Assembly: GCF_036711975.1 (NCBI RefSeq)
Contig: NC_091973.1
Span: 4,836,001 to 4,900,000, forward strand
Length of the DNA: 64,000 bases
Reading direction: 5' to 3'
Source: Onthophagus taurus
Taxonomy: Eukaryota; Arthropoda; Insecta; Coleoptera; Scarabaeidae
Below are positions 13,201 through 25,569 of the stretch, piece after piece (positions within the stretch are counted from its first letter, which is position 1; each line of letters begins with the position of its first letter). A program made the translations under genes and the position numbers. A model generated the notes under the pieces. The model saw only the letters and a program-made list of their open reading frames with translations, had not been told where the DNA came from and ran no database searches.

Positions 13201-13519
13201 TCGCCCAATTCATCAAATCAATACGTTTTATCCGGAATGCAAGACAACACAAAGCGTCATTTGTTGTTGATCGATCCAGAAGGCGTGGTAAGTGTTTTAT
13301 TCTTTAGTTTACTCGCGACGTTAATAACCAAAATACATACAAAAAGACATATTTTTCGAGTAGTTTCTTTTTCTATATTAGGTACGAACCAAAGACAGAA
13401 TATTCAACAGTGTTAGTCATTTGATTATATATCATTGTCAGAACGCTTTGCCGATAATATCAGCGGAAAGTGCCCTAGTTTTAAGAACGCCTGTTCCTCG
13501 AAAAATGCCGTTGAAATGA
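7262..13519 (+). CDS. Shc: SHC-adaptor protein (PTB-CH1-SH2)
   Basis: Cytoplasmic adaptor that binds phosphotyrosines on activated receptor tyrosine kinases. Exons: 7262-7348, 7403-7473, 7535-7769, 7863-8023, 12695-12978, 13046-13287, 13382-13519; total 1218 nt, 405 aa, close to fly Shc. Start: [19 protein letters not shown], the usual insect N-terminus. PTB domain about residues 15-182 (GATYSVRYIGCLEV). The CH1 linker has DYYND at 197-201 and HEYVND around Tyr263, matching the vertebrate Tyr239/240 and Tyr317 docking sites, of which the latter binds Grb2. DVFDMQPF at 275-282 matches the adaptin-binding motif. The SH2 domain starts at WFHG (Trp307) and has FLVRES with the phosphotyrosine-binding arginine at 330. 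It ends in a short tail, RKMPLK. All junctions are GT-AG and keep frame. The 4.7-kb intron 4 separates PTB from CH1-SH2 and is full of repeats. Confidence 0.95.
8265..9245. mobile_element. Dispersed repeat copy in Shc intron 4 (left copy)
   Basis: Blocks here recur further right in the same intron in the same orientation. GTTTACATACAT and ATCTGCGCGA near 8270-8330 match 10757-10805. GAGGAGGCCAAGACTCAATT near 8410 matches 10834. TAAATTAATTATAAAAC near 9030 matches 10878. GATAAAATGCTCTCTG near 9095 matches 10976. CACCTCATCATTGGTGA near 9218 matches 11987. This is best read as two diverged copies of one mobile element. No transposase or reverse transcriptase is recognisable. Confidence 0.65.
8575..8810. 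mobile_element. Foldback (MITE-like) element
   Basis: Imperfect inverted repeat: GGGCTGGTATTTTTAACTAT at about 8590 and AAGTCCTCAATA at about 8617 recur in reverse complement as CTATTGAGGATTT (8752 onward) and GAAAATACCATCCC (8779 onward). No coding capacity. It lies inside the left dispersed repeat copy of Shc intron 4, so it may have inserted into that element. Confidence 0.6.
10327..10608. mobile_element. Short inverted-repeat element in Shc intron 4
   Basis: Arms of about 40-50 bp: GAGACCAAGGTTTATATATA from 10337 on the left, and its reverse complement at about 10575-10600 (TATATAAACC with GGTCGAGACC). The ends are flanked by GTAC on both sides. The interior of about 190 bp shows no open reading frame of interest. 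The structure fits a small non-autonomous DNA transposon. Confidence 0.6.
10755..12012. mobile_element. Dispersed repeat copy in Shc intron 4 (right copy)
   Basis: Same block order as the copy at 8265-9245, but with about 900 bp of unrelated DNA (about 11020-11930) inserted between the block ending near 11010 and the block at 11935-12010. That extra stretch contains a promoter-like segment at 11665-11760. Confidence 0.55.
11665..11760 (+). promoter_or_regulatory. Promoter-like segment inside Shc intron 4
   Basis: A perfect cAMP-response palindrome, GTGACGTCAC (11668-11677), is followed 13 bp later by the TATA-type string CTATAAAACG (11691-11700) and a GC-richer stretch. The combination looks like a Pol II promoter and could belong to a mobile element or to an internal Shc promoter. 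No transcript start can be shown from sequence. Confidence 0.35.
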
Positions 13520-13740
13520 AATTTAAACAAATACAATGTAACGGATTACATATTTTTTTCTAGTAGAAAAGCCTTTGTTTTTGCCGATAAAATTTATTAG
13601 CTTTAATTATTTTTTTAATTTCGTATCGAAGTCGAACAAATTTTCTTTGTTATTTTTATCATAATACGATATCAGAGAGTATGTTGAAGATTTTACTGTT
13701 TTTTTTGTGTATATATCGATCACGTTAAATTAAATAAATT
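13520..13740 (+). other. Shc: Shc 3' UTR with poly(A) signal
   Basis: Short AT-rich 3' UTR. AATAAA at 13733-13738 is the first good poly(A) signal after the stop. Confidence 0.6.
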
Positions 13741-16298
13741 ATATATTTTTGTACAGAATTAAAATTAAGAGTTTTTATTTTTAATCATTATTATAGGAAA
13801 GAGGTTTTTATATAATTAATAAGAAATAAGTGATGAAGGGTAGTCGCTTACGAATTAGGTTTTTAATAAGTTTAGGTAAATGGTAATTATAACTCGCAAC
13901 TAATTACAAAGTTAAGAATGAAATTCTTTGAGGATGGATAGTTATAAGCTAAATAGAATTTGAAAGTGTTGATTTAAGCGGTAATAATACGGAGATGTTG
14001 CTAGGAAGGGTTTAATATACCCAAAAAGATCATATACCCAAGTAATGCCAAGCACAATCGAATGAAATTCTCTTTCTTGGGATTTACAGAACCGCACAAA
14101 TTTCTTGTTATTTTCAAAGTATTCTGCAAATAAGTACAAAGTATGAAAGATTTAATGCAGATTTTGAGTGAATTCGACAACTTTATATCATTTTCTTGGT
14201 ATAACTCGAATTTGATGCGTGGACAGTGGCGTTCGTTATCAGATTTCCAAGCGTTTTTGCTCAACAACTATCATATGAATAATAATGACTCATAGCTTAT
14301 TTGAAATTTAAGTAGCTGGACATTCAAAATTAAAAGTTAATTTTAGTCGTGAATTAACTTAATATTGAAATTATAAGTTTTTGTCTTGTCATTATCAAAA
14401 AATTTTCCAAGACTCTATTCCATTTTTCTTGATTAGTTTTTCGGGCCGTTGTCCAAGAAAACCTGATGGGTTTCTCGACTATCTTTGGAATATTTTTTCA
14501 TTAATCTCCATCAGCATGGATTTTTAGACCCAATCCTGGACGATTTTTCTTTTTTAATATTTTCTTCATCTTCACTTTTATGGTTCCTTTGAATTTTATC
14601 TTTATTTTTCTTCAAAATTTATTAGAAGTAATCAACGGTGTTGCACAACGGTATTATAATATTTAGGCTTACAGAACCACATGTGTTTAAACAAAAATTT
14701 ATTTTTTGATATCAAATTAATTCGGTATCTTTGGGATACCTGCTGGTTTGAGTTTGTTTACTATATGGGGTGTCCATTACTGTTATTGTAAACATAAGCT
14801 CTTCCGTAATACGCTATGGTGGTGTGTTCGTCATATTTGGCTTTGCGGGGATCTATAACCTGGGAATATGATCTGTTTTCGATGAATTAGTTATAGTAAG
14901 ATTTATAAACTCGAGACTTTTTTGTAGTTTTGAACAGTTCTGAATCTTTCCGCGCTTAGATATTACATGTTGTAAGTAAGCCCAGAAAAGTTCGGAATTG
15001 TTCGTGACTATAGAATTCTCGAACCAAATTTGACATATTTATCCTTATAATTTTTTTTATATATTTTGATGATATAATCTCCACCGGTTTCAGCACTCAT
15101 TTTGTGCCATCTTCAGGAGGAATCCAACAAAATTATTATTTAAATTAATCCGTATTTAATAATAATTTTTAACGTCCAATTTATTATTACTTTATATATT
15201 AAGGGATAATTTTTTGATTATTTATTTATTCAGGGTGTTGATGAATGCTGGTATAGAATAGAAATCTATATTTTTTATGTACAATATTAGGAGACTTGAT
15301 TAATCGAAGATGGATTTTATGTATTAGATGAGAATGCAAGATGGAAAGTCACCAACCAATTTGAGAGGAATTTTGGAATAATAATTAAAGTTCGAAAATG
15401 TTGTTATTCGATTCCTGAGGATGGCTACAAAATTATAGAAACCGGTTGAATGTTTAAACAGCAATCTTATTATGTTAAATCATGTTTAAGGTGAATAAGC
15501 CGCTATTTATTAAAAGAAATACGTTGAATATTTTATGCATTGCACATTTCCGTTAAATATAACGAAAAATTTTAATTACATGGACATTTTTTTGTTATCA
15601 AAATTATCGTCGTATTTGCATCCTTATATATATAAATTTTACAGAAACAAGTAGAAGAAAATCACAAGAATATTGTTGAATTGTCAAAGATTTCGTTTTA
15701 TTATTGAAAATGCCACAAAAATCTTGATATAATTAAAGAAATTTATGAATGAGAATGAATTCTTTTTGAATTTTGGAGATATTATGGCGGTGTTAAACTA
15801 AAATTTGATATTGAAAGTAAAATATATGAAGTAAATATATGAAAAATACATAAAAAATGGGATAATTTAAGAAAAAATGGGCAAAAATGTGAAGTTGATT
15901 GTTGGAAGAGAACGTTGCATATGTTGAATATAAAGGAATATTCTCGATTTATTTCTGGGTGTGTCTGTAAAACTAAGTCTGTAGAGTATAAATTTTGAAT
16001 TTCCCGCCGTAGATACGACGTATTTCCTTTAAAAATCGTTATTTTGCGGAATTGGTGCAAGGCCGGATAAAGATGGCTCATAATGTAGGAGCCTTAGGGT
16101 CGTGGGGGTTTAGTAAAATGCGTATTAAATCGCGAATGTATTTTATTTAAAAATTTGGCGTTATTTAATGCATTACGGAAACGGATACGGTTATTTTCAA
16201 CGATTTCGATTGGAGTTGTATTTTCTCCCGCAGTTAGAATACGGACGAACATTTTCGACCTTACAGACGTAGTACGTAAGGTCGTTTATCGCATGGAC
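13741..16298. other. Intergenic, Shc to Chd1
   Basis: AT-rich. Apart from the inverted motif pair at 15083-15446 I see no supported gene. Open frames on the minus strand at 13942-14267 and 15782-16081 show no family resemblance and are low-complexity. Confidence 0.5.
15083..15446. mobile_element. Short element bounded by inverted CTGARGAT...GAAACCGG motifs
   Basis: On the minus strand at 15117-15083: CTGAAGAT, then GGCAC, a 7-nt loop, GTGCT, then GAAACCGG. On the plus strand at 15415-15446: CTGAGGATGGC and GAAACCGG with a similar spacing. The two sites face each other, so they act as terminal inverted repeats of a segment of about 360 bp. The arrangement CTGARGA-stem-GAAA resembles the conserved core of hammerhead ribozymes, which some Penelope-like and other retroelements carry. 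A full ribozyme (stems I and III with a cleavage site) was not found. Confidence 0.5.
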
Positions 16299-16308
16299 GT
16301 GACGTCAC
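16299..16308 (+). promoter_or_regulatory. Chd1: CRE palindrome upstream of Chd1
   Basis: Perfect GTGACGTCAC 441 bp before the proposed Chd1 start codon, in the most GC-rich part of the upstream region (16240-16420). It is a typical CREB/ATF-type site position for a housekeeping promoter; function is inferred. Confidence 0.4.
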
Positions 16309-16748
16309 CAAACGGGCAGCGCCATCTAACCTCGGTTGTGTGTGATTTGGCTTACGCTGTAGAAATCAAAATGGCATACGTTGCGGTAGCTATGACATTG
16401 TACTGGCAGTAGTAGACGTACGAATGTGCGCATAAACTGTTCGTATAACCTAAAAATATTTTGATATAACGTGTTTAGCGGTAAATAATACAATTTCGTT
16501 TTAAAATCGAGTGATTTTCGTTGAAATTTGCCGTAATAGTTGAATGAACTTTCTCAAAATGGCGTGAGTACCTAAAAGAGTGTTGGTTACGAGTTGAGAA
16601 AAGTTTTTGTTTTGTATACTAAACAATCGAATTAAGGGTTAATTTTATTATGAACAGATTTTTAAGTAATTTAAGATTATCGGTAATCTATTATGTAATC
16701 GGTCCGCGTTAATATTCGATAGGATTCGTGCGAAAATTTTACGTGATA

Positions 16749-19700
16749 ATGCCAGAGGTAAGAACTACCCTTTTATTTATTTATTACCGGGTTTATTTTG
16801 CGTAAAAACCTCTTTTCTATATTTTCCATCGTTCCTAATCATTATCTTGTCAATGTGAACCCAAGGGCGTGGCCACTTTTATAGTAACATATTATTCGCG
16901 ATTTCTTTGATTATTATTGTTTACAAATGGTTTTTATACAATTTCACCCCCTTCCGAGGTGTGTTCCAACCATTTTTTTCTTTCTACGGATTCTACATGG
17001 TCCTACGAACATTTTAAGCCATATATTTTCAATTTTTGAGATGGACCCTTTTTAGCAATTTTCACTTAAAGTTTAGCTTTGGTAATCTTACTTTTCAACC
17101 TATATGGTACCTACAACATTCCTGTTAAATAACTGGCGGGAAAAAGTCACTTTATCTTTGTTTTAGCCCCTACAAACCTTTTCACACGTTTATTCTATTA
17201 TTTCAAATAGATTTTGTCAACTTAACCCCCAAAAAATCATTGACAAACCACCACTTGTTACCCATCTCCCCATATTTATTGTTTATTAAATCATTTTTGA
17301 TCAAGATTTATCATCGAAAATCGTTCATTTTCTGAATGAACTTGATGAATAAAATTAAAAATTACTTGGAGATTTCAAAAAAATATAAACTCAACATATT
17401 AATATATATGTTATAAAGAAAATGTAAAATGTTGATGTTTATTTTTATTAAATTTATCAACCCAACTAGCCCAAAAATAATCAACTAAATTATTTGAAGA
17501 TTTTTTTAAATTTGGGGTTCCTTATTTTTTGTTTAATTAAAGTATTAAATTAAAATCGTTTGTAATGAATAAATTATTTTAAATATGTACAATAAATGTG
17601 TTTATCAAACATGATTTTGTTGTTATTTATTAAAATTGTCCGTATATTTGGAACGATTTAGAAAAGGGGTTTTTCATCAAAAAATAAGTAAGTATAACGA
17701 TATTTATTGTGTAGACTGAGGAAATGTCCGATTCGGAGAACACGGGTTCAGACAGCAAAAGCGATTCCTCTAGCAACAATTCTGGTTCTGATAGGTAAGT
17801 AATATTTTCCAAAAAAAAAATTATTTCACGGAACAAATTGTATTTAGCCCGTGAATATTTACTAATCAAATTCTTTATTCACCTTAAGGTATGTTGATAT
17901 GAAGTAACTATTCCTTATCTAAACTTCATTTTTTCTCGTGAGTAATTCGTGAGAAATTTGATTTCTGATACAATTATTATTTCTAATACAATTTTGGCTA
18001 ATTACATTTTTTTTTTGCCAATCCGAATTTTGATATCATTTCAATTGTAAACTATACTTCGAAAAGAATTTATTGATAAAAAATTTTGAAATTAAATAGT
18101 TCGAAAAATTCGTTTCTTATTAAAATTATTTGGCCGATTGAATTAATTTTTTTAACAAAATTTGAAATTGAAGGTCATGAATTAGTACACGTTAAAGAAA
18201 CTTTAGCGAAAAATTTCCATTATTGTGCCATAAGTACTCATAATAAACTCAAAATGATGGATATTCCCAAAGCTAAAAATTCCAGAGCTTTTAAAAATTA
18301 TAATATTCCAGTTGAGTACCATAAATGGAATGCATGGATGACTATTCGTTGAATAGCTAAAACAAATGATTCAAATGATCTTCCATTAACTGCCATCAAT
18401 CAGCAGGAATTTACTATATATCATTATCTTAAGGTTAATTATTAATGTTACACCATTAATTAGTTATATTATTAATAAATCAGATTTGAAACTTTGGGGA
18501 ATAAAGTCGACGAAGAAATTTTAATAACGCATGTTGGTGGAGACGTTTAAATTCCTGGAATGAAGCGTCGATAATAATTTATATTTTATAAAACTCATAT
18601 TGATTAAGCTTGGGCTAAATTAAATCCAATTAGGTAATTCTTGTAATCCATCATCTACCTTTGTGAGGAATCAAATTTTAATCGGAGGTTGATCAGCTGT
18701 TATGGTGGCAAAAAAATGGTTCAAGAAATTTTTTTGGTAGATTTTAGCTCAGCCGACAACGCTCTTGGCGAGGGGAGATCATTAACAAACAGGATATTTA
18801 ACAAGTTGTAGACAAAGCTCATTCGTTTGATTCTTCATTAGCTAAAAAAATTAATATACCATTTCTTGATTACCTCTTGCAACTGAAAGCACAAATTCTA
18901 AGTGTTTGCATCAATAGTTATCGAATATTAATCCGTATCACATAGTGGCAAAGCTTCCTTTTGCCCAAAGATGATTTTAATGTGTTTTATGGCCCTCATA
19001 TTCTCTTTGTTATTTATCAAGTCAATTAAAAACTGTTTGAGGCAAAAATAAAACTTAGGTTGTTGTTATAAAAGCAAGTCCGTCAATTTTTTAATCCATG
19101 GAATTATACAAAGCTTGAACTTTTTGGATTCACCATTCTGGGGAGAAATTGTATCAAGTTTTAACTTTCTAGTTTTATCGATTTCTAAGAAAAGCCCTGA
19201 TTAAAATCGATATATTTTTGGATGAAGAATCAAAATAAGTAATAAAAATTAAATAATAAAACCTCGATTAAAGATTTTTTTATTATTAAATTTTTAATTT
19301 TATTTTTTCGCAGTGATTCTGGTTCATCAAGTAGTGGTTCGGATAGTGACTCAAATAAAGCACCTTCCCCAACCCCATCAAATCGTTCAAGTAGTCACGG
19401 CTCAACATCCCCTGAAAAATATCAATCCGCCAAAGACGAAGACTCCGATGACGACGACGACGATGATGATAACCAACAAATTCGAAGATCGGGGAGATCA
19501 AAAAAATCGCGAACGTCAAGTTCGGAGGGTGAAAAATCAAAGCGTAAAAGTGACGAATGGAAATACAACGATGATAGTTACCTGGAGTCCGATGAAGAGC
19601 AACAAGAACGTCCCCCTCCGAGTAAAAGATTGGGTTCGAAAAGAGCGCCTCCCCCTAAAAGAAAACCGGTGAAAAAGGCCGCTCATTATTCATCTGATGA

Positions 19701-22700
19701 TTCGAGTGTCGAATCGGATGGGGATAATCGGAGGGCGGTTTCGAGAAGGACCGCGACTACTTCCGTTAGTTATAAAGAAGCTAGTGAGGATGATAAAACG
19801 GATTCGGAAGATTTGTTGGAGGTGGACGCAGCGGAGCAGGTTGAGCCTGTAGCTGAAGATAAAAGTGAAACGATAGAAAAAATTTTAGGCCAACGCAAAG
19901 GAAAAAAAGGAGTTACTGGTAACATAACCACCTGTTATTATGTTGAAGAGAACGGAGATCCAAACGACGGTGCGGATTTATTGGATGATGATAACTTAGA
20001 AGATCAGTATTTAATTAAATGGAAAGATTGGGCTCACATACACAACACCTGGGAGTCTGAGAATTCGTTAAGGGAACAAAAAGTGAAAGGTTTAAAAAAA
20101 TTAGAAAATTATATTAAGAAAGAAGTCGAATTAAGGCAATGGAGGAGGTACGCAACCCCCGAAGATATAGAATATTACGAATGCCAATTAGAATTATCAC
20201 AAGAACTTTTAAAAAGTTATAACAACGTTGAAAGAGTCATTGCAAAAGCAACAAGATCCAACGAAACCGGAGTTGATTATTTTGTGAAATGGGAAAGTTT
20301 ACCATATGCGGAATCAACGTGGGAAGACTCCACCCTTATCCAGAAAAAATGGCCAAACAAAATCACCGAATTCTGTGATCGCGAGGACTCCAAACATACA
20401 CCATCAAAACATTGCAAAGCTTTACGACAACGTCCTAAGTTTCACGAGATTAAATCTCAACCTACTTATATGATGGGTAAAGAGAAAAATTTAGTGTTAC
20501 GAGACTACCAAATGGATGGTTTAAATTGGATGATTCATGCTTGGATGAAAGAAAACAGTGTGATTTTAGCGGATGAAATGGGGTTAGGAAAAACTATCCA
20601 AACCATATGCTTCCTTTACTATCTATTTAATTCTCAACAACTTTATGGTCCTTTCTTATGCGTGGTTCCTCTATCAACTATGACATCTTGGCAAAGAGAA
20701 TTTTCGCAATGGGCACCAGAAATGAACTTTGTAACGTACTTAGGTGATGTAAACTCGCGAGACACTATCCGGTCATACGAATGGTGTTATGCCGGCTCGA
20801 AAAGACTGAAGTTTAACGCTATTTTGACTACGTATGAAATTGTCTTAAAAGACAAAGCCTTTTTGGGTAGCATTAGTTGGGCTGTGATTTTGGTGGATGA
20901 AGCTCACCGTTTAAAAAATGATGATTCACTTTTGTACAAAGCATTAATGGAATTCGATACGAATCATCGGCTATTAATTACCGGAACCCCGCTCCAGAAT
21001 AGTTTAAAAGAACTCTGGGCGTTGTTACATTTTATTATGCCCGAAAAGTTCAATTGTTGGGAAGATTTTGAGAAGGATCACGAAAAAGCAGCCGAAAAAG
21101 GTTATCAAAAATTGCACAAACAATTAGAGCCGTTTATCTTGAGGAGAGTAAAAAAGGACGTTGAAAAATCACTCCCCGCTAAAGTCGAACAAATTCTACG
21201 CGTTGAAATGACATCAATTCAAAAACAATATTATAAATGGATATTAACAAAAAATTATAATGCGTTGCGTAAAGGCGTGAAAGGGTCAACGAACACATTT
21301 TTAAATATTGTAATTGAACTAAAAAAATGTTGTAACCATGCTTTATTAACAAAACCTATCGATGATATTCTCACCAATCAATACGATCACATTCAACAAT
21401 TACTTCGCGGTTCTGGAAAATTAGTTTTATTAGATAAACTCCTCCTGCGTCTTCGAGAAACCGGCCATCGAGTTTTAATCTTCTCCCAAATGGTCCGAAT
21501 GTTGGATATTTTAGGAGAATACCTTCAATTGCGCCACTTTCCTTTTCAACGATTAGATGGGAGTATCAAAGGGGAACTTCGACGGCAAGCGTTAGATCAT
21601 TTCAATGCCGATGGTTCCACGGATTTCTGTTTCTTACTTTCAACGCGCGCGGGAGGTTTAGGAATAAACTTAGCCACCGCTGATACTGTGATTATATTCG
21701 ATTCCGATTGGAATCCCCAGAATGACCTCCAAGCTCAAGCAAGAGCCCACCGAATTGGCCAAAAGAATCAAGTCAACATTTACAGATTAGTTACGGCAAG
21801 ATCCGTTGAAGAAGAAATCGTTGAAAGGGCCAAACAAAAAATGGTTTTAGATCACCTAGTTATTCAAAGAATGGACACAACCGGAAGAACAGTCTTAGAC
21901 AAAAAAGGTAATTCCAACTCAAATCCCTTCAACAAAGAGGATTTAACAGCAATCTTAAAATTCGGGGCGGAAGAATTATTTAAAGATGAAGATGATAAAG
22001 ACGAAGAACCAAATTGTGACATCGACGAAATCCTTCAGAGAGCTGAAACTCAAGATGAAGCCCCAGCCTTGGTTGGAGATGAGCTCCTATCAGCGTTTAA
22101 AGTTGCTAATTTTGCGGCTTTCGATGAAGACACCGAACCATCTCCAGTACCGAACGGAGCGGACGAAGAAAGCAAAGATTGGGACGAAATCATTCCTGAA
22201 AGGTTACGGAAAAAGGTTGAGGAGGAAGAACGAAGCAAAGAAATGGAAGATTTATATTTACCACCTCGTTCGCGCAAAACACTCCAACAAATAAATCAAT
22301 CGGAAAGTGATGCGGACGAAGCCGGAGGTAGGCGCAAAAGAAAACAAGAAGAATCCGGGTCTAGTGCTGGTGAAGGCGATGATAGCGACGAAGAGCGACC
22401 CAGAAAACGCGGAAGACCACCATTAGCAAACCGCGAACGAATTAAAAACTTTACAGACGCCGAAATTCGCAGATTTGTTAAAAGCTATAAAAAGTTTAGT
22501 GCGCCTTTGAAAAGGTTAGAAGCGGTCGCTTGCGATGCGGAATTACAAGAAAAACCTTTAGCCGAATTAAAGAAATTAGGCGAATTATTACACGACAGGT
22601 GTCGAGCTTACATGGGCGAACACACGAAAGAAAACAATGAAACAGCCGAGGGTAAAAAACGAGTGCGGGGGCCTTCATTTAAATTAGGGGGTGTTTCCGT

Positions 22701-24422
22701 AAACGCCAAAACAATGATGGCTTGCGAAGAAGAACTCCAACCTTTAGACGAAGTTTTACCCAACTCCACAGAAGACAAATTTAAATGGGTGTTTGAAACG
22801 CGGACAAAACCGGCGCATTTCGACGTCGATTGGAATAGTGGGGAAGATTCCAAACTATTAGTGGGAATTTATCAATACGGCATGGGATCATGGGAACAAA
22901 TCAAAATGGACCCTTCACTAGGCATAGGCGATAAAATATTATTAAATGAAGAGAAAAAGCCGCAAGCGAAGCATTTACAATCCCGAGCGGAATACCTCCT
23001 AAAAATAATGAAAAAACAACTAGAACAGAAAAAAGGGATTACTAAACCGAAACGACAAAGAAAAGCCAAAGATAAAGCCCTCACAAAAGAGATAATCGAG
23101 CAAGACGATACATCGAACGATGAAAGCACATCAAACACCGTCACAACAACCGCATCCACCCCGGCAAATCTCACCCCAAAAAAATCATTAAAATCGAAAA
23201 AAGACGATGATTATGACATCCCTATAACTAAAGACAAAAAATCTGAAAAGAAAAAGCAAAAGAAAGAGAAGAAAAACGCTGGTCCAATGCATTTCACAGC
23301 AAATAACGAACCGAGAGCTCTTGATATGTTAGGCGGGCTTGACCCATCTACATTTAACGAGTGCAAAGAAAAAATGCGACCCGTTAAAAAAGCTTTGAAA
23401 GCCCTCGATAACCCGGACCAATCTTTACCTGAAACCGAGCAGGTAAATCATACGCGACTATGCCTCCTACAAATTGGTGAACAGATCAACACGTGTTTAA
23501 ACCAATATTCCGATCCATTAAAAATCAAAGAGTGGAGGAGTAACTTGTGGTATTTTGTATCAAAATTTACCGAATTTGATGCGAAAAAATTATACAAATT
23601 GTATAAAAGGTCGTGTAAGAAATCGACGGATAAATCTGAAAAGAAAAGGGACCTCGAACAATCGACTTCGAGTAAAAAAGATGGACATAAAAATGATGAA
23701 AAAGAACACAATAGTGGTAGTAGTAAACGGAAACACGAGGAACAAGATAAAGATGCCGAAAAGGATCATAAAAAAATACATTCAGAAAAGTAATATAAAA
23801 AAAAATTTTGTTTTTCTTTTTTTTAATAAGAATTTTTGTTGCAGATACGAGAAAAAAGATAGGAACGGTGAAAAAGAACGGCAGAAAAAGCCAAGAGAGG
23901 ATGGTAACGCCGAAGATGATCATAATTGGAGATATAATCAAACGAATCGACAAAGTAGGAAGCCGACTCTACCTCCGAGAGATTTCCGACATGATCAACT
24001 TCCTCCCGATCACGATCGATGGGGTGGTGGAGTTGGACAATCGAGAGATCGATTTCCTCCGGATCATAAACGTGATCGATTTAGTGATTATCAACGTGGA
24101 CCTGGATATCATAGGGAGAGAGATCATAATAGACCGGATAAACGGTAAGAAAATAAATAAATTTTTTTTTTATCAACATAATGATAAATTATTTCATTTT
24201 TTTAGTTCACCAAGCGGTAAAGATGATTGGAGAAATTATCCAAGAATAAATCGTGATGTGATGCCACCACAATTAAATCCACGACAACAACAACTCTACG
24301 GTAATCATTATCCAGGGCCCGCTTATTCTCCGATGTATCAACCCGCTCCTGGTGATCCTTTTATGAGGGACTGGCGTCAAGAACGTGATTATAGACGAGA
24401 ATATGATAGGAGACAACCGTAG
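16749..24422 (+). CDS. Chd1: Chromodomain-helicase-DNA-binding protein 1
   Basis: ATP-dependent nucleosome remodeller acting in the nucleus on transcribed chromatin. Exons 16749-16757, 17715-17794, 19314-23789, 23845-24144, 24206-24422; 5082 nt, about 1693 aa. The Ser/acidic N-terminus ([16 protein letters not shown]) is followed by tandem chromodomains (about residues 216-305 and 332-395). The SNF2 ATPase begins at [13 protein letters not shown] (about 426), with Walker A DEMGLGKT (about 450), the DEAH box in VDEAHRLKN (about 559), and the helicase C lobe (730-850) ending in [18 protein letters not shown]-like DNA-binding region follows at about 1070-1270 and the C-terminal CHCT helical domain at about 1376-1462 ([17 protein letters not shown]). 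The last two exons encode an R/D/P-rich tail ([12 protein letters not shown]). This order identifies CHD1 rather than CHD3/4 or CHD7. The first coding exon holds only MPE; translation from the ATG at 17724 is the alternative. Confidence 0.96.
18080..18460 (+). pseudogene. Unidentified degenerate coding-like stretch in Chd1 intron 2
   Basis: One frame runs 18086-18352 ([20 protein letters not shown], then [16 protein letters not shown]), hits a TGA, and continues with protein-like composition ([20 protein letters not shown]) to about 18445. The downstream 18480-18800 has similar broken coding-like pieces. I do not recognise the family. Protein-like amino-acid use interrupted by isolated stops suggests a decayed retrocopy or mobile-element gene; chance open frame remains possible. 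Confidence 0.25.
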
Positions 24423-25028
24423 TTTTGGTTTACGTAATTTTACTTTACGTTAATTATTGTGTTTTAAGCAGTGATATGTCGATAGATGTACAGTTATAGA
24501 ATTAGTCTAAGGTTTAAGCGAGGATATTTCCAAAAAGAGGATTCGTTTTGTATGATTATGAGACATGTTGCATTTTTCTTCACTTTTTTTCCTCAAGACG
24601 TAACAAGCATTGTTAACAACCTTTATATCTACTTTTTACAAAAACACTCTCACATCACATTTTTTTCCTTATTAATTATCCTCTTGTAACTTTTCCTTAT
24701 TAATTCTCCCTTTTTATTTTTTTTAATTACTTTATGACGATAAGTAATTTATAGTAATTTTTGTAGTAGAAATTATGTTAATTAATTAATGCGAGGTTGG
24801 CTGTGTACTATAACGTGTGATTAGGCCTACCTAAATATAATGTGGAATTTTTGTATATTCGCGCTGTACATACACATTAGATCCACATTTCTTTTTATAT
24901 ATATGATTTTTTCTTCAAATCTCAACTGTTATTTATGATGTAATATAGTTTCTGTAAGACCGCGTGGGTTTTGAGGGACCGATGAACCCAATTATTTTTT
25001 TGTTTCCTTCGAAATGTAGGTTAATAAA
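24423..25028 (+). other. Chd1: Chd1 3' UTR
   Basis: AT-rich with several T-runs. AATAAA at 25023-25028 is a plausible poly(A) signal. Confidence 0.55.
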
Positions 25029-25104
25029 ACTGCAAAATTTAAAAAAATACAAATAACATACAAAATGGAAACAGGACGTGTCATATAAACTATATATTTA
25101 TTTT

Positions 25105-25335
25105 TAGGTAAAAAATTGGAACGATCTATACTTCTCAGAATCAGATTCTTATGTGTAAAAATTATTGGATATGAGAAACTTCCTAAAAGGAACCAAAAGA
25201 ATTGTAAATTCTGATCATAGTTGTTTATTCAATAAATCCATTTCTATAAAATTTAATTTTTATTCTCACAAAATCTTTTTTCCGCTCTACTCGCTGGAAC
25301 ATGGACCTGATGGCCTATATAATTTGTAGCAGAGC
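25105..25335 (+). repeat. Direct repeat, copy 1
   Basis: Shares long near-identical runs with 26665-26950: AAAAATTGGAACGATC, TCAGATTCTTATGTGTAAAA, GAAACTTCCTAAAAGGAACC, and the later GGACCTGATGGCCT. The two copies sit on either side of the GGCCGAC hairpin array, like the terminal or 3' ends of two copies of one element. Confidence 0.75.
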
Positions 25336-25569
25336 GTGCGTGATCGTGAGCAACTTTGATTTCGACCGGACCCGGCGTGACCCGATTTTATAATTTTTCT
25401 TGAATAATAACATTTTACAGAACGAATGTTTTTACAAATAAACAAAAGGTATTTCATTTCGTCTGTGATGAAAGAAAAATGTAGTTGCCTTTTATCAATC
25501 TTAATATGGAGGAGATGTGTGGGCACCTGTTTAGTGAGTATTATTCATGATATAAGAAGTAATATAAGA

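Noticed and set aside
15083..15446. Calling the CTGARGAT...GAAA sites true hammerhead ribozymes
   Set aside because: Only the core-like strings and a short stem II are visible; stems I and III and a cleavage site are not, so they are listed only as hammerhead-like.
19313..19672. Open frame overlapping the start of the large Chd1 exon
   Set aside because: It is out of frame with Chd1; the Chd1 frame is open through the same stretch and joins the upstream exon.
22050..23953. Several minus-strand open frames opposite Chd1
   Set aside because: They are shadows of biased Chd1 codons, with no independent signals.
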